Positions 34,955-44,211 of a DNA stretch of 64,000 nucleotides are shown piece after piece. This DNA comes from Conexibacter woesei DSM 14684 (GTDB lineage: Bacteria > Actinomycetota > Thermoleophilia > Solirubrobacterales > Solirubrobacteraceae). The stretch's first letter is position 1; the number at the start of each line of letters is the position of its first letter. The translations under genes were made by a program, and so were the position numbers. The notes under the pieces are model-generated. The model worked only from the letters and a program-made list of their open reading frames with translations, ran no database searches and was not told the origin of the DNA. The stretch is taken from contig NC_013739.1 of NCBI RefSeq assembly GCF_000025265.1, forward strand, positions 310,001-374,000, written 5' to 3'.

Positions 34955-36430
34955 ATGACTTCGACCTCCGCATCGACACCGCCGTCGTCGCCGGCTCGTG
35001 GCCGGCTCGGCTGGAGCCTGGCGCTGCTCGCGTTCGGCTCCTTGATCACCTCGCTCGACTTCACCGTCGTCTACGTCGCGCTGCCCGAGATCGCGCGCGA
35101 CGTCGGCTTCTCCGCCCACTCGCTCCAATGGGTCCTCAGCGGCTACGCGATCTTCTACGGCGGCTTCCTGCTGCTCGGCGGGCGCCTCTCGGATCTGCTC
35201 GGGCGGCGCCGCATGTTCGTCGTCGGAATGGCGCTGTTCGGCGGCGCCTCGCTGCTCGGCGGGCTCGCGACGAGCCCCGGCCAGCTGGTCGCCGCGCGGA
35301 TCCTCCAGGGGATCGGCGCCGCCGTCCTCTTCCCCGCGACGCTGTCGCTCGTCTCGACGACGTTCGCGGAGGGACGCGAGCGCAACCGCGCGATGACGGT
35401 GTGGGCCGGCGCCGGGGCCGTCGGCCTCAGCCTCGGCGCGCTGCTCGGCGGCGTGCTGACCGAGACGACCGGCTGGGAGGGCGTCTTCTTCGTCAACGTC
35501 CCGCTCGTGATCGTCGCGGCGCTCGCCGCCTTCGCGCTGCTCCCGGCCGACGGCCCGCGCACGCGCGGCAGCTTCGACCTGCCCGGCGCGCTGACCGGCA
35601 CCGGTGGCGCGACGCTGCTCGTGCTCGCGATCGCGCAGGGGCCGGAGGAGGGCTGGACCTCGGGGCTCGTGCTCGGCGCGGCGGCGGTCGCGGCCGCGCT
35701 GCTCGCCGCGTTCGTCGCGATCGAGTCGCGCAGCGCCAGCCCGCTGCTGCCGCTGCGGCTGTTCTCCAACCGCAGCCTCGGCGCCGCCGTCGTCGTGATC
35801 TTCGCGTTCGGGATGACGCTCCAGGCCGTCCCCTACTTCCTCACGCTGCACTTCCAGGACGTGCTCGGCTTCTCCGCACTGGAGGGTGGCGCGGCGTTCC
35901 TCGGGCCGACACTCGCGATCACCGCCGGCAACCTCATCTCCGAGCGGCTGGTCGCGCGCTACGGAACGCGGACGACGCTGATCGCCGGCATGGCGCTCGG
36001 CTCTGCCGGCGCCGTCCTGCTCGCGGCCGGGATCTCGGCCGGCGGCACGTACCTCGGCGCGCTCGGCGGGATCGTCGTCGTCGGGCTCGCGATGGGGCTG
36101 ATCTTCCCGGCGATGTTCCTCGCCGCCTCGACCGGCGTCGAATCGCACGAGCAGGGCACAGCGTCCGGCCTCGCCTCGACGGCACTGCAGGTCGGCGGCG
36201 GCGCCGGCCTGGCGGTGCTCGTCGGGATCGCGACCGCGGACCTCGACGGGCTGACCGGCGAGCCGCTGCGGATCGCGACCGCGGACGGCCTGCGGACCGT
36301 CGTCTACGTCGTCGCGGGCGGCGCGCTGCTCGGGGTGCTCGCGGCGCTGCGGCTCCCGGGTCGCAGTCGCGGCGGCGCGCAGGCGCCGCCGCTCGACGCC
36401 GCGAACGGGGCGGGCGCGGGCGCCGGCTGA
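34955..36430 (+). CDS. DHA2-family MFS drug exporter (14 TM)
   Basis: A 491-residue exporter with 'ITSLDFTVVYVALPEI', motif A 'GGRLSDLLGRRRMFV' and 'GAVGLSLGALLGGVLTETTGW'. It is a close paralogue of the ArsR-controlled pump at 11265-12722. The frame also offers ATG 34946, but the predicted -10 ends at 34947, so the second ATG at 34955 is chosen as a leaderless start. Divergent from another DHA2 gene with a matching promoter design. No MerR-family gene is present in the window, so the activator must be encoded elsewhere (inference). Confidence 0.9.
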   Translation: MTSTSASTPPSSPARGRLGWSLALLAFGSLITSLDFTVVYVALPEIARDVGFSAHSLQWVLSGYAIFYGGFLLLGGRLSDLLGRRRMFVVGMALFGGASLLGGLATSPGQLVAARILQGIGAAVLFPATLSLVSTTFAEGRERNRAMTVWAGAGAVGLSLGALLGGVLTETTGWEGVFFVNVPLVIVAALAAFALLPADGPRTRGSFDLPGALTGTGGATLLVLAIAQGPEEGWTSGLVLGAAAVAAALLAAFVAIESRSASPLLPLRLFSNRSLGAAVVVIFAFGMTLQAVPYFLTLHFQDVLGFSALEGGAAFLGPTLAITAGNLISERLVARYGTRTTLIAGMALGSAGAVLLAAGISAGGTYLGALGGIVVVGLAMGLIFPAMFLAASTGVESHEQGTASGLASTALQVGGGAGLAVLVGIATADLDGLTGEPLRIATADGLRTVVYVVAGGALLGVLAALRLPGRSRGGAQAPPLDAANGAGAGAG

Positions 36431-36458
36431 CGCGCCCCGCCGCCCGCCGTCCGTCGCC

Positions 36459-36839
36459 TCAGCGCACGCCGATCAGGTCGACGACGAAGACGAGCGTCTC
36501 GTCGGGCCCGATCACGCCGCCGGCTCCGCGCTTCCCGTAGCCCATCAGCGGCGGGATCGTGATCCGGCGGCGGCCGCCGACTCTCATGCCGGCGACGCCC
36601 TTGTCCCAGCCCTCGATCACCTGGCCCTTGCCGAGGCCGAACTTGAAGGTGTCGCCGCGATCCCACGAGGCGTCGAACTGCTGGCCGTTGGACCACGACA
36701 CGCCGACGTAGTGGACCTCGACGATCTGTCCGGCGACCGCCTCCTCGCCGTCGCCGACGACGAGATCGTCGAGCTCGAGCTGGTAGGACGGCGGCTGGTC
36801 GGAGGGGACGTCGACCTGGGGCTTCTCGTTAGTGGCCAT
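36459..36839 (-). CDS. FKBP-type peptidyl-prolyl isomerase
   Basis: A 126-residue single-domain FKBP: '[25 protein letters not shown]', '[47 protein letters not shown]', and '[25 protein letters not shown]'. The binding-pocket residues (Tyr, Asp, Phe, Val-Ile, Trp, Tyr, Phe) are all in place. No signal peptide, so it acts in the cytoplasm. ATG 36839 begins the homologous region. It speeds cis-trans proline isomerisation in folding. Confidence 0.95.
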   Translation of the reverse strand: MATNEKPQVDVPSDQPPSYQLELDDLVVGDGEEAVAGQIVEVHYVGVSWSNGQQFDASWDRGDTFKFGLGKGQVIEGWDKGVAGMRVGGRRRITIPPLMGYGKRGAGGVIGPDETLVFVVDLIGVR

Positions 36840-36875
36840 CCCGGCACGATAGCTCGGGTAGGTTGACACCGGCAT

Positions 36876-38504
36876 ATGGTGCGACCAGCCGACATCGCAC
36901 TCCGCGCACGCAACGAGGTGACGTACGTGACGGCCTGCGTGCGCGCCGGCGTGGTGCGGCCGGAGCCGCCGCGCAGCTTCGCGCGCAACCTGCGCGACGT
37001 CGCGCGCTACGGCTTCGTCGGCGCGCTGCCGGCGCTCGCCGCGCGCCGCCGCGGCGACCGGCCGGGGCTGATCGACGAGCGCGGGACGCTGACGTTCTCG
37101 CAGCTCGACCGCCGCGCCAACGCGCTCGCGAACGGCTGGCGCGCCCACGGCCTGCGGGCGGGCGACGGGGTCGCGATCCTCGCGCGCAACCACCGCGGGT
37201 TCGTCGAGGCGACGACCGCCGCCGCCCGCTGCGGCGCGCGGGTCGTGCTGCTGAACACCGACTTCGCCGGGCCGCAGATCCGCGACGTCGCGGCGCGCGA
37301 GGGCGTCGACCTGCTCGTCCACGACGACGAGTACGCGACGTTCCTCGACGGGATCGAGCCGCGCCTCGGGCGCTGGCGCGCGTGGACCGACGACGGCGCC
37401 GCCGCCCCGGGGACGCTGGAGGCGCTGATCGCGCGGGGCAGTCCCGCGCCGCCGCCGAGACCGGCGTCGGAGGCGAAGCTGGTGGTGCTGACGAGCGGCA
37501 CGACCGGCACGCCGAAGGGCGCGCCGCGGACGGTCCCGAAGTCGCTCCAGCCGCTCGGCGCGCTGCTGTCGGTGGTGCCGTTCCGCGCCGGCGAGACGAC
37601 CGTCGTGGCGGCGCCGCTGTTCCACTCGCTCGGCTTCGTGCAGGGGCAGCTCGCGCTGGCGCTCGGCTCGACGCTCGTGCTGCGCCGCCGCTTCGATCCC
37701 GCAGTGCTGCTCGACGACCTCGCGCGCCACCGCGCGTCGGCCGTCGTCGTCGTGCCGGTGATGCTGCGGCGCGTGCTCGCGCTCGGCGACGACGCCGTCG
37801 CGGGCCGCGACCTGTCGGCGTTGCGGATCGTCTTCGTCGCCGGCTCGCAGCTCGGCGCCGAGTTGTGCGAGCGCACGACGGCGGCGTTCGGGCCGCGCGT
37901 CTACAACCTCTACGGCTCGACCGAGGTCGCCTACGCGACGATCGCGACGCCGGCCGACCTCGCGGTCGAGCCGGGCTGCGTCGGGCGGCCGCCGCCGGGC
38001 GCGGTCGTTCGGCTCTACGACGACGCCGGCGCGCCGGTCACGGGGCCGGGGCACAGCGGCCGCATCTTCGTCGGCAACGGCTTCGAGTTCGAGGGCTACA
38101 CCGGCGGCGGCTCGAAGGAGACGATCGACGGGCTGATGTCGAGCGGCGACGTCGGCCACTTCGACGCGGCCGGGCGGCTGTTCGTCGACGGCCGCGACGA
38201 CGAGATGATCGTCTCGGGCGGGGAGAACGTCTTCCCGGCCGAGGTCGAGGAGCTGCTGCACCGTCACCCGGCGGTCGAGGAGGCGGCGCTGATCGCCGTC
38301 GAGGACGAGGCATGGGGCCAGCGGCTGCGCGCGTTCGTCGTCGTGCGCGCGGGCGAGCAGCTGGGCGAGGACGCGGTCAAGGCGTTCGTGCGCGAGAACC
38401 TCGCGCGCTACAAGGTCCCGCGCGAGGCCGTCTTCCTCGACGCGCTCCCGCGCAACCCGACCGGCAAGGTCCTCAAGCGCGAGCTGGCCGCGATCGTCGT
38501 GTAG
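36876..38504 (+). CDS. AMP-forming acyl-CoA synthetase (class I adenylate-forming)
   Basis: A 542-residue ligase: P-loop '[16 protein letters not shown]' (near 209), '[15 protein letters not shown]' (A5), '[35 protein letters not shown]' (A7-A8) and catalytic Lys in '[12 protein letters not shown]'. It activates a carboxylate to acyl-AMP then acyl-CoA. Members with this N-terminus ('[36 protein letters not shown]') are fatty-acyl-CoA synthetases of the FadD family. Stands alone; no operon partner. Confidence 0.9.
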   Translation: MVRPADIALRARNEVTYVTACVRAGVVRPEPPRSFARNLRDVARYGFVGALPALAARRRGDRPGLIDERGTLTFSQLDRRANALANGWRAHGLRAGDGVAILARNHRGFVEATTAAARCGARVVLLNTDFAGPQIRDVAAREGVDLLVHDDEYATFLDGIEPRLGRWRAWTDDGAAAPGTLEALIARGSPAPPPRPASEAKLVVLTSGTTGTPKGAPRTVPKSLQPLGALLSVVPFRAGETTVVAAPLFHSLGFVQGQLALALGSTLVLRRRFDPAVLLDDLARHRASAVVVVPVMLRRVLALGDDAVAGRDLSALRIVFVAGSQLGAELCERTTAAFGPRVYNLYGSTEVAYATIATPADLAVEPGCVGRPPPGAVVRLYDDAGAPVTGPGHSGRIFVGNGFEFEGYTGGGSKETIDGLMSSGDVGHFDAAGRLFVDGRDDEMIVSGGENVFPAEVEELLHRHPAVEEAALIAVEDEAWGQRLRAFVVVRAGEQLGEDAVKAFVRENLARYKVPREAVFLDALPRNPTGKVLKRELAAIVV

Positions 38505-38559
38505 GGGTTGGGGCGGCGGGCGCGGCGCGGCGCGGGCGCGCGCCGGCCGCCGGCCCGCG

Positions 38560-38608
38560 GATGTGTCGTGGTTTCTGGGTCCAGGGGACCCATTTCGCGA
38601 CGCACATC
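38560..38608. repeat. Structured 49-base hairpin element
   Basis: A perfect 7-3-7 core, TGGGTCC-AGG-GGACCCA (38576-38592), sits inside outer arms GATGTG (38560) and CACATC (38603) that extend to GATGTG(T)CGT/ACGCACATC with one bulge. The interior TTTC-containing stretches stay unpaired. It is lower in G+C than its surroundings and lies between the acyl-CoA synthetase and a truncated gene. It could be a terminator or a dispersed repeat. Confidence 0.5.
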
Positions 38609-38710
38609 ACTCGGGGAGGGCGCGGGCGGCGCGGGCGAGCGGCGCGGCCCGGCGGGGGCGGGCGGCGGGCCTTGACGTGTCGGCGTTCTGACCGATACGG
38701 TGCTGGAACC

Positions 38711-38962
38711 GTTGCGCCGGGCGTCACCGAGACGCAGATGCTGACCGACGCGGTCGCCGCCGGCCAGGTCGACGCGCCCGCCTACCTCGGCCGCGTGCCG
38801 ATGCGGCGCTGGGGCCGGCCGGAGGAGATCGGCCAGGTCGCGCTGTTCCTCGCGAGCGACCAGTCGTCGTTCGTGACCGGGCAGGTGATCGCCCCCGACG
38901 GCGGCTGGTCGGCGTTCGGCTGGATCCCGTGGAGCGGCGACCCGGAGGCACCGGAGCTGTGA
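38711..38962 (+). pseudogene. Truncated short-chain dehydrogenase (C-terminal fragment)
   Basis: Only the last 83 codons of an SDR remain: '[11 protein letters not shown]', '[43 protein letters not shown]', matching the C-terminal part of glucose dehydrogenase or 3-oxoacyl-ACP reductase-type SDRs. The Gly-rich nucleotide loop, catalytic Ser/Tyr-Lys and start codon are missing upstream, where the DNA is G+C-rich noncoding. Its stop overlaps the epimerase start (GTGA), so a full gene once headed that operon. A TTGACG-N16-GATACG promoter-like pair (38672-38699) may now serve the epimerase. Confidence 0.82.
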
Positions 38963-39843
38963 TCGCGCTCGACGACGGACGGATGCGCGTCGAGCTCGCG
39001 CCCGAGCGCGGCGCCGAGATCCGCTTCGTCGGCCGCTCCGGCGGCGACAACGTGCTCGCGTTCTACGACTGGGCGGCGCCGCAGCCCGCCGGCCCCGCGC
39101 CGCTCGGCTACGGCGATCCCGAGCTGGACTGGCTGTCGGGTTACCGCGGCGGCTGGCAGGAGGTCTTCCCCAACGCCGGTGCCGCCTGCACCGTCGCGGG
39201 GGTCCCGCTGCCGATGCACGGCGAGGCGTCCGTCGCGCCGTGGGAGGTCGTCGCGGCCGACGAGCGCAGCGCGACGGTGCGCGTCGCCGCGCGGCTGCCG
39301 CTCGTTCTGGAGCGGCGGATGACGCTCGACGCCGACCGCGCCGCGCTGCGGATCGAGGAGACGGTGACGAACGAGTCCGACCTGGAGATGCCGTTCCTGC
39401 TCGGCCACCATCCGGCGTTCGAGGCGCTGCCGGGGATGCGGATCGACCTGCCGGGCGCGCAGATCGAGCCGATCCCGGCTGAGGGGGTCATCCGCGAGGG
39501 CGACGCGTTCCATACCCGCCGCCCGGAGGGCTGGGCCGCGCTGCGCGACGCCGCCGGCGGCCGCGGGGTCGCGCTCGCCTGGGACCTCGAGACGATGCCG
39601 GACGTGTGGGTCTGGCACGAGATCGGCGGCACCGGGATGCCGTTCTACGGGCGCTCGCGGATCGTCGCCGTCGAGCCGATGACGCACAGCCCCGGCGACG
39701 GCCTCGCCGCCGCTGTCGCGGCCGGCACCGCGCACCGGCTCGCGGGCCGCGCGACGCACACGAGCTGGCTGACGCTCGCGCTGTTCGACGCCGACGAGCG
39801 TCCCGTTCGCGGCGTCGCGCGCGACGGCCAGGTGACCCGGTGA
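38959..39843 (+). CDS. Aldose 1-epimerase (mutarotase) family protein
   Basis: A 294-residue beta-sandwich protein of the galactose-mutarotase family: '[34 protein letters not shown]' with the first His, '[13 protein letters not shown]' with the catalytic His pair, and '[14 protein letters not shown]' with the catalytic Glu. It interconverts alpha and beta forms of a sugar, or acts on a related sugar. GTG 38959 overlaps the broken SDR stop and its own stop overlaps the start of the enolase-superfamily pseudogene. It is the only intact gene of this three-gene operon. Confidence 0.88.
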   Translation: MIALDDGRMRVELAPERGAEIRFVGRSGGDNVLAFYDWAAPQPAGPAPLGYGDPELDWLSGYRGGWQEVFPNAGAACTVAGVPLPMHGEASVAPWEVVAADERSATVRVAARLPLVLERRMTLDADRAALRIEETVTNESDLEMPFLLGHHPAFEALPGMRIDLPGAQIEPIPAEGVIREGDAFHTRRPEGWAALRDAAGGRGVALAWDLETMPDVWVWHEIGGTGMPFYGRSRIVAVEPMTHSPGDGLAAAVAAGTAHRLAGRATHTSWLTLALFDADERPVRGVARDGQVTR

Positions 39844-40558
39844 GCGCGCCGGCGACGGAGGTCGTCGCGGTCGAGGCGTGGGCGTGCAGCGTCCCGCTGC
39901 CCGCCCCGCTCGACTTCGGCGCGTGGGTCACGACGAGCCGCGAGTACGTCGCCGTGCGCGTCACGACCGCCGGCGGCCTCGTCGCCGACGCGCTCGCGTT
40001 CAGCCGCCGCGCGCCGCTCGACGGCGCGATCCTCGACCTGCTCGCGCCGCTGCTGCTGGGGCGCGACGCGCGCGACCGCGCTGGCTGGGCCGCGCTGGCG
40101 GACGCGCGCACGCGGCCGCTGGAGGCGACCGGGATCCTCGGCCACGCCCGCTCGCTGCTGGAGGTCTGCCTCTGGGACCTCGACGCGCAGGCGGCCGGCG
40201 AGCCGCTGTGGCGGCTGCTCGGCGGGCGCCTGCGCGAGCTGCCCGTGCTGCTGGTGCGGCCTCGGCGCCGCGCTCGACCTCTGCCGCGCGGCGCAGGCGC
40301 ACGGCCGGGCGGTCTCGACCCACGTCCACCCGGAGCTGCACCACCATCGCGCGCTCGCCGCCGAGACGGCCGTGTTCGTCGAGGCGTTCCCGGCCGACCG
40401 CCCGTTCGACTGCGCGCACGCTGCTCGCCGGCGCGCCGTGGATCGAGCGCGTCGCCGGCGGCCGCGTCACGCCCCCGAGCGCGCCGGGGAGCGGCGTTCG
40501 GCTCGACCTCGACGGCGTGCGGCGGACGGCGTTCCGTCACGGGCGCGTGGCGCGGTGA
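39840..40558 (+). pseudogene. Enolase-superfamily (mandelate racemase-like) pseudogene
   Basis: Residues 1-138 are an intact N-terminal capping domain ending 'LWRLLGGRLRELPVLLV' (to ~40257). The frame then shifts: 'GLGAALDLCRAAQAHGRAVSTHVHPELHHH..' continues from 40258 in another frame to 'FPADRPFDCAH' (40419). A second shift restores 'LLAGAPWIERVAGGRV..LDLDGVRRTAF' from 40421 to the TGA at 40556. About 150 codons holding the catalytic Lys, metal-binding Asp/Glu and most of the barrel are missing at the first junction. Start GTG overlaps the epimerase stop. Clearly non-functional. Confidence 0.88.
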
Positions 40559-40562
40559 GCAC

Positions 40563-42011
40563 TCAGGTCGCGGCGAGCGCGCGGGCGAATCGCCGCACAC
40601 CGTCGACCAGCTCGGCCGTGCTCGCCGCGCCGACGTAGCTGAGCCGCACGTGCGGGCCCGGCGCCTCGGCCGGGAAGTAGGGGTCGCCGAGCGTGACGGC
40701 GACGCCGCCGCGCAGTGCGGCGGCAACGCAGAGCGAGGCGTCGGTGCCGTGCGGGAGCCGCAGCCAGACGTGGTAGCCGCCGATCGGTGCGTGGACGGCG
40801 GGCAGCTCCGGCAGCTCGCGCCGGAGGGTCGTGAGGACCGCCTCCCGGCGCTCTCGCAGCGCGCCGCCGAGCGTTCGCAGATGGCGCGACCAGGCGGGCG
40901 AGCCGACCAGCTCCAGCGTCGCCTCCTGCAACGGCCGTGCGACGAAGAAGCTGTCGACGACGAGCTGGCTGCGGAGCCGTTCGAGCGCCGGTCCGCGGGC
41001 GGTCAGCGCGGCGATCCGCAGGCTCGGCGACGCGGTCTTCGTCAGCGAGCGCACGTGCACGACGATCCCGTCGGGGTCGGCCGCGGCGAGCGGCGGGGAC
41101 GGCGTCGGCGTGTCGGAGTGGACGAGGTGGCGAGCGAAGTCGTCCTCGACGACGAACGCCCCCGCGGCGCGCGCGATCGTGAGCAGCTCGTCGCGGCGGT
41201 CGCGCGAGAGGACGGCGCCGGTCGGGTTGTGGAACAGCGGCTGGCAGACGAACAGACGCGCGCCGGTCGCCCGCAGCGACTGCTCCAGCAGGTCGGGGCG
41301 AACGCCGTCGGCGTCGACCGGGACCGGCACCGGCCGCAGGCCGGCGGCGCGCGCGATCGCGAGCAGGCCGGGGTAGGTCGGCGACTCGACGAGCACGTGC
41401 GCGCCGGGCGCCGCGAGCGAGCGCATCGTCGTCGCGAGCGCGTTCTGGCCGCCGCCGGTGATGAGCACGTCGGCCGCGCCGAGCGCACCGCCGGAGCCGG
41501 CGATGTCGCGCGCGAACCACGCCCGCAGCTCCGGCAGCCCCTCGACCGGCGGGCGGCCCCAGGCGCCGGGCCGGCGGCCGGCGCGCGCGAGCGCGGCGGC
41601 GAGCGCCCGCTCCGGCTGCAGGCTGGCGTGGAGGTAGCCGCCGTTGAGGTCGATCACGTCCGGCGGCGGCGCGTCGAGCGTCACCAGCACGCCGCTCGCG
41701 TCGACCGTGCGGATGCCCGGCTCGCTCGCGGCCTGGCTCGGCTCGGCGCTGAGCGCGACCGCCTGCCACGAGAGGTCGCCGGGCGGCGGCGCAGCGGCGC
41801 GCCTGCGTGCGCGGAAGACGCCGGCGCCGGGGCGCGAGACGACGAGCCCCTCGGCGACGAGCGCGGCGATCGCGCGCGAGACCGTCACCGGGCTCACGTG
41901 GTGGCGCTCGGTCAGCTCGCGGCTTGACGGCAGCTTCTCGCCGACCGGATAGCGGTCAAGCTCCTCGCGGAGAGTGTCAACAAGTCTCGTGACACTGCTA
42001 CTCTGATTCAT
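40563..42011 (-). CDS. MocR/PdxR-type regulator (GntR HTH + aminotransferase fold)
   Basis: A 482-residue fusion: GntR helix-turn-helix (residues 1-75, 'LPSSRELTERHHVSPVTVSRAIAALVAEGLVVSRPGAGVF') and a fold-type I aminotransferase domain with 'ADVLITGGGQNAL', 'CQPLFHNPTGAVLS' and the PLP-Lys in 'VRSLTKTASPSLRIA'. MocR proteins use PLP to sense amino compounds or PLP itself. The ATG at 42011 overlaps the ATG of the divergent EamA transporter on the other strand, so it very likely controls that exporter, a frequent MocR target. Confidence 0.92.
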   Translation of the reverse strand: MNQSSSVTRLVDTLREELDRYPVGEKLPSSRELTERHHVSPVTVSRAIAALVAEGLVVSRPGAGVFRARRRAAAPPPGDLSWQAVALSAEPSQAASEPGIRTVDASGVLVTLDAPPPDVIDLNGGYLHASLQPERALAAALARAGRRPGAWGRPPVEGLPELRAWFARDIAGSGGALGAADVLITGGGQNALATTMRSLAAPGAHVLVESPTYPGLLAIARAAGLRPVPVPVDADGVRPDLLEQSLRATGARLFVCQPLFHNPTGAVLSRDRRDELLTIARAAGAFVVEDDFARHLVHSDTPTPSPPLAAADPDGIVVHVRSLTKTASPSLRIAALTARGPALERLRSQLVVDSFFVARPLQEATLELVGSPAWSRHLRTLGGALRERREAVLTTLRRELPELPAVHAPIGGYHVWLRLPHGTDASLCVAAALRGGVAVTLGDPYFPAEAPGPHVRLSYVGAASTAELVDGVRRFARALAAT

Positions 42012-42033
42012 GTCAGCACAGAGTAGCGCTACT
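41997..42033. promoter_or_regulatory. MocR operator/promoter over both start codons
   Basis: GCTACTCTG (41997-42005) and CAGAGTAGC (42019-42027) are perfect 9-bp inverted arms around the CATG containing both start codons. A second palindrome, AGTAGC-GCTACT (42022-42033), adds a third copy. TACTCT within each arm is a -10-like box 5 bases (plus strand) or 8 bases (minus strand) before its ATG. Both genes may be leaderless. Confidence 0.6.
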
Positions 42034-42909
42034 GTTGAGCGGCGGGTAGCGGTAAGCGGCGGGACGCTGCTCGCGGCTTCAGGCGTCCTCTGCTTCTCGT
42101 TCAGCTTCCCCGCCACGACGTGGGTCCTGGACGGCGTCGGGGCGTGGACGGCGACAGGGCTGCGCTGCGTGCTCGCGGCGCTGCTCGCCGCCGTGTGGCT
42201 GGCCGTCGGCCGCGTGCCGATGCCGGCTCGCCGCCACTGGCCCGGTCTGCTCGTCGTCGCCGGCGGCTGCGTCGTCGGCTTCCCGCTGCTGACGACGCTC
42301 GCGCTCCAGACCTCCTCGACCGCGCACGCGGCGGTCGTGATCGGCGGGCTGCCGCTCGCGACCGCCGCGATCTCCGCGGCGCTGACGCGGACGCGTCCGT
42401 CGCGCCTCTTCTGGGCGGCGGCGGGAGCGGGCGGCGCGACCGTGGTCGCGTTCACGCTCCAGCAGAGCGGCGGGCGGCCGACCGTCGGCGACGCGTTCCT
42501 GCTCGTCGCGCTGCTCGTCTGCGCCTGGGGCTACGCCGAGGGCGGGCGGCTCGCGCGCGAGCTGCCGGGCTGGCAGGTGATCGCGTGGGCGCTCGTCGCG
42601 GCGCTGCCGGCGACGGTGCCGCTCGCGCTCGCGGGACTGGCGGTCGAGCCGCTGCACCCCGATCCGCGCGCCGTCGCCGCGCTGCTCTACATCGCCGCGA
42701 TCTCGCAGTTCGGCGGCTTCGTCGTCTGGTACCGCGGGATGGCCGCGATCGGCGTCGCGCGCGCGAGCCAGCTGCAGCTCGCACAGCCGCTGCTGACGCT
42801 GGTCTGGGCGGTCGCGCTGCTCGGCGAGCGGCTGCCGCCGGCCGCGCCGATCGCTGCGGGCGTCGTGCTCGCGTGCATCGCGGTGACGCAGCGGGCGCGC
42901 GACGCGTGA
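42010..42909 (+). CDS. EamA/DMT-superfamily exporter
   Basis: A 299-residue membrane protein with ten segments in two EamA repeats ('LLAASGVLCFSFSFPATTW' and 'GDAFLLVALLVCAWGYAEGGRLARELPG'), ending 'LGERLPPAAPIAAGVVLACIAVTQ', typical of the family's last helix pair. These exporters move amino acids, purines or other metabolites. The divergent MocR regulator suggests an amino-acid-like or vitamin B6-related substrate (inference). The start overlaps the regulator's start. Confidence 0.9.
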   Translation: MSAQSSATVERRVAVSGGTLLAASGVLCFSFSFPATTWVLDGVGAWTATGLRCVLAALLAAVWLAVGRVPMPARRHWPGLLVVAGGCVVGFPLLTTLALQTSSTAHAAVVIGGLPLATAAISAALTRTRPSRLFWAAAGAGGATVVAFTLQQSGGRPTVGDAFLLVALLVCAWGYAEGGRLARELPGWQVIAWALVAALPATVPLALAGLAVEPLHPDPRAVAALLYIAAISQFGGFVVWYRGMAAIGVARASQLQLAQPLLTLVWAVALLGERLPPAAPIAAGVVLACIAVTQRARDA

Positions 42910-42969
42910 GGGGTGGGCGGAGCGGCACGCGTGAGGGCGCCGTGCGCGCCTGGGGGCGGCCGCGGCGGC

Positions 42970-44211
42970 TCAGCGCGTGTCGGCGACGATCCGGCCGTCG
43001 TGGAGCACGAGCAGTCGCCGCGGCGGGGCGGCGACCGCCTCCGGCAGCGACGGCGCGTCGATCGCGACGAGGTCGGCGCGCGCGCCAACCTCCAGGCCGT
43101 AGCCCTCGACGCCGAGCGTGCGGGCGCCGGCGGCGGTCGCCAGCTCGAACGCGACCGCCAGCTCCTCGTCGGTGAAGAGGCTCTGCCGGTAGCCGACCAT
43201 GTACGCGCGTTCGAGCATGTCGCCGGTGCCGTACGGCCACCAGGCGTCGCGGATGTTGTCGGTGCCGGCGAGCACCTCGACACCGGCCGCGCGCAGCCGC
43301 AGCACCGGCGGCATCGCCGAGCCGCCGGGCGCGTTGGTGAGGATCGCGACGCCTGCGCGCGCGAGCGCCTCGGCGGTCGCGCCGAAGTCGTCGGCGTCGA
43401 TCTCGCCGAGGCAGTACGCGTGGCTGACGACGACGCGCCCCTGGAGTCCGCGCCGCTCGGTGTGGTGGGCGATCCGGCGCAGCTCGAACGCGCCGAGCGT
43501 GCCGGCGTCATGGAGGTGGACGTCGACGCGCGCGGCGTGCCGCTCGGCGACGTCGAAGACGACGCCCAGTTGGCCCTCGACGTCGCCGTCGAAGCCGGCT
43601 GGGTCGAGTCCGCCGACGACGTCGGCGCCCGCGCGGACGGCGGCGTCGAGCAGCTCGGCGGTGCCGGGGTCCGACAGGACGCCCGACTGCGGGAACGCGA
43701 CGATCTGGATGCCGGCCAGCTCGCGGCAGCGCTCGCGCGCCTCCAGTACCGCCTCCAGCCGCGTGAGCCCGTGGCGGGTGTCGACGTCGACATGCGTGCG
43801 CAGGTGGCCGGTGCCGTACGCGGCCGCCCGTCTCACGAGTGCGACGGCGCGCTCGGCGATCGGGACCTCGGCGTCGATCTCGGCGAGCGCGGCGCGCTCG
43901 GCCGCGATCCGCCCGGCGAGCGAGTCCTGCGGCACGTGCGGGCGCCACGGCACGCCGATGAAGACCTTGTCGAGGTGGATGTGGCCGTCGACGAACGCCG
44001 GCGCGAGCAGCGCGCCCGCGAGGTCGATGCGTGTGGCGGCAGCGGGCGGGACGGAGGCCGGCGCGGCCGGCGCGTCGCCGCGCCCGCCCTCGTCCGCCAG
44101 CTCGATCGCGGCGATCCGCCCGCCGGCGACACGCACCGAGGCGCGGCGGCCGTCGGGCAGGGTCGCGTTCGCGAGCAGCAGCTCGTCCGTCGTGACGCCG
44201 GGCGTCGTCAT
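42970..44211 (-). CDS. Amidohydrolase, cytosine deaminase/AtzC-like
   Basis: A 413-residue metal-dependent hydrolase: metal site 'FVDGHIHLDKVF' (HxH), 'LRTHVDVD', 'VDVHLHDAG', 'VVSHAYCLG' and the last metal Asp in 'EVLAGTDNIRDAWWPYG'. This pattern matches cytosine deaminase and N-isopropylammelide hydrolase. It should deaminate or hydrolyse a heterocycle. The ATG overlaps the stop of the GntR regulator upstream (ATGA), so regulator and enzyme are cotranscribed and substrate-induced expression is likely. Confidence 0.9.
   Translation of the reverse strand: MTTPGVTTDELLLANATLPDGRRASVRVAGGRIAAIELADEGGRGDAPAAPASVPPAAATRIDLAGALLAPAFVDGHIHLDKVFIGVPWRPHVPQDSLAGRIAAERAALAEIDAEVPIAERAVALVRRAAAYGTGHLRTHVDVDTRHGLTRLEAVLEARERCRELAGIQIVAFPQSGVLSDPGTAELLDAAVRAGADVVGGLDPAGFDGDVEGQLGVVFDVAERHAARVDVHLHDAGTLGAFELRRIAHHTERRGLQGRVVVSHAYCLGEIDADDFGATAEALARAGVAILTNAPGGSAMPPVLRLRAAGVEVLAGTDNIRDAWWPYGTGDMLERAYMVGYRQSLFTDEELAVAFELATAAGARTLGVEGYGLEVGARADLVAIDAPSLPEAVAAPPRRLLVLHDGRIVADTR

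Noticed and set aside
36863-36868. TTGACA as -35 of the acyl-CoA synthetase gene
   Set aside because: Only 7 bases separate it from the start codon, leaving no room for a -10 and start site upstream of ATG 36876.
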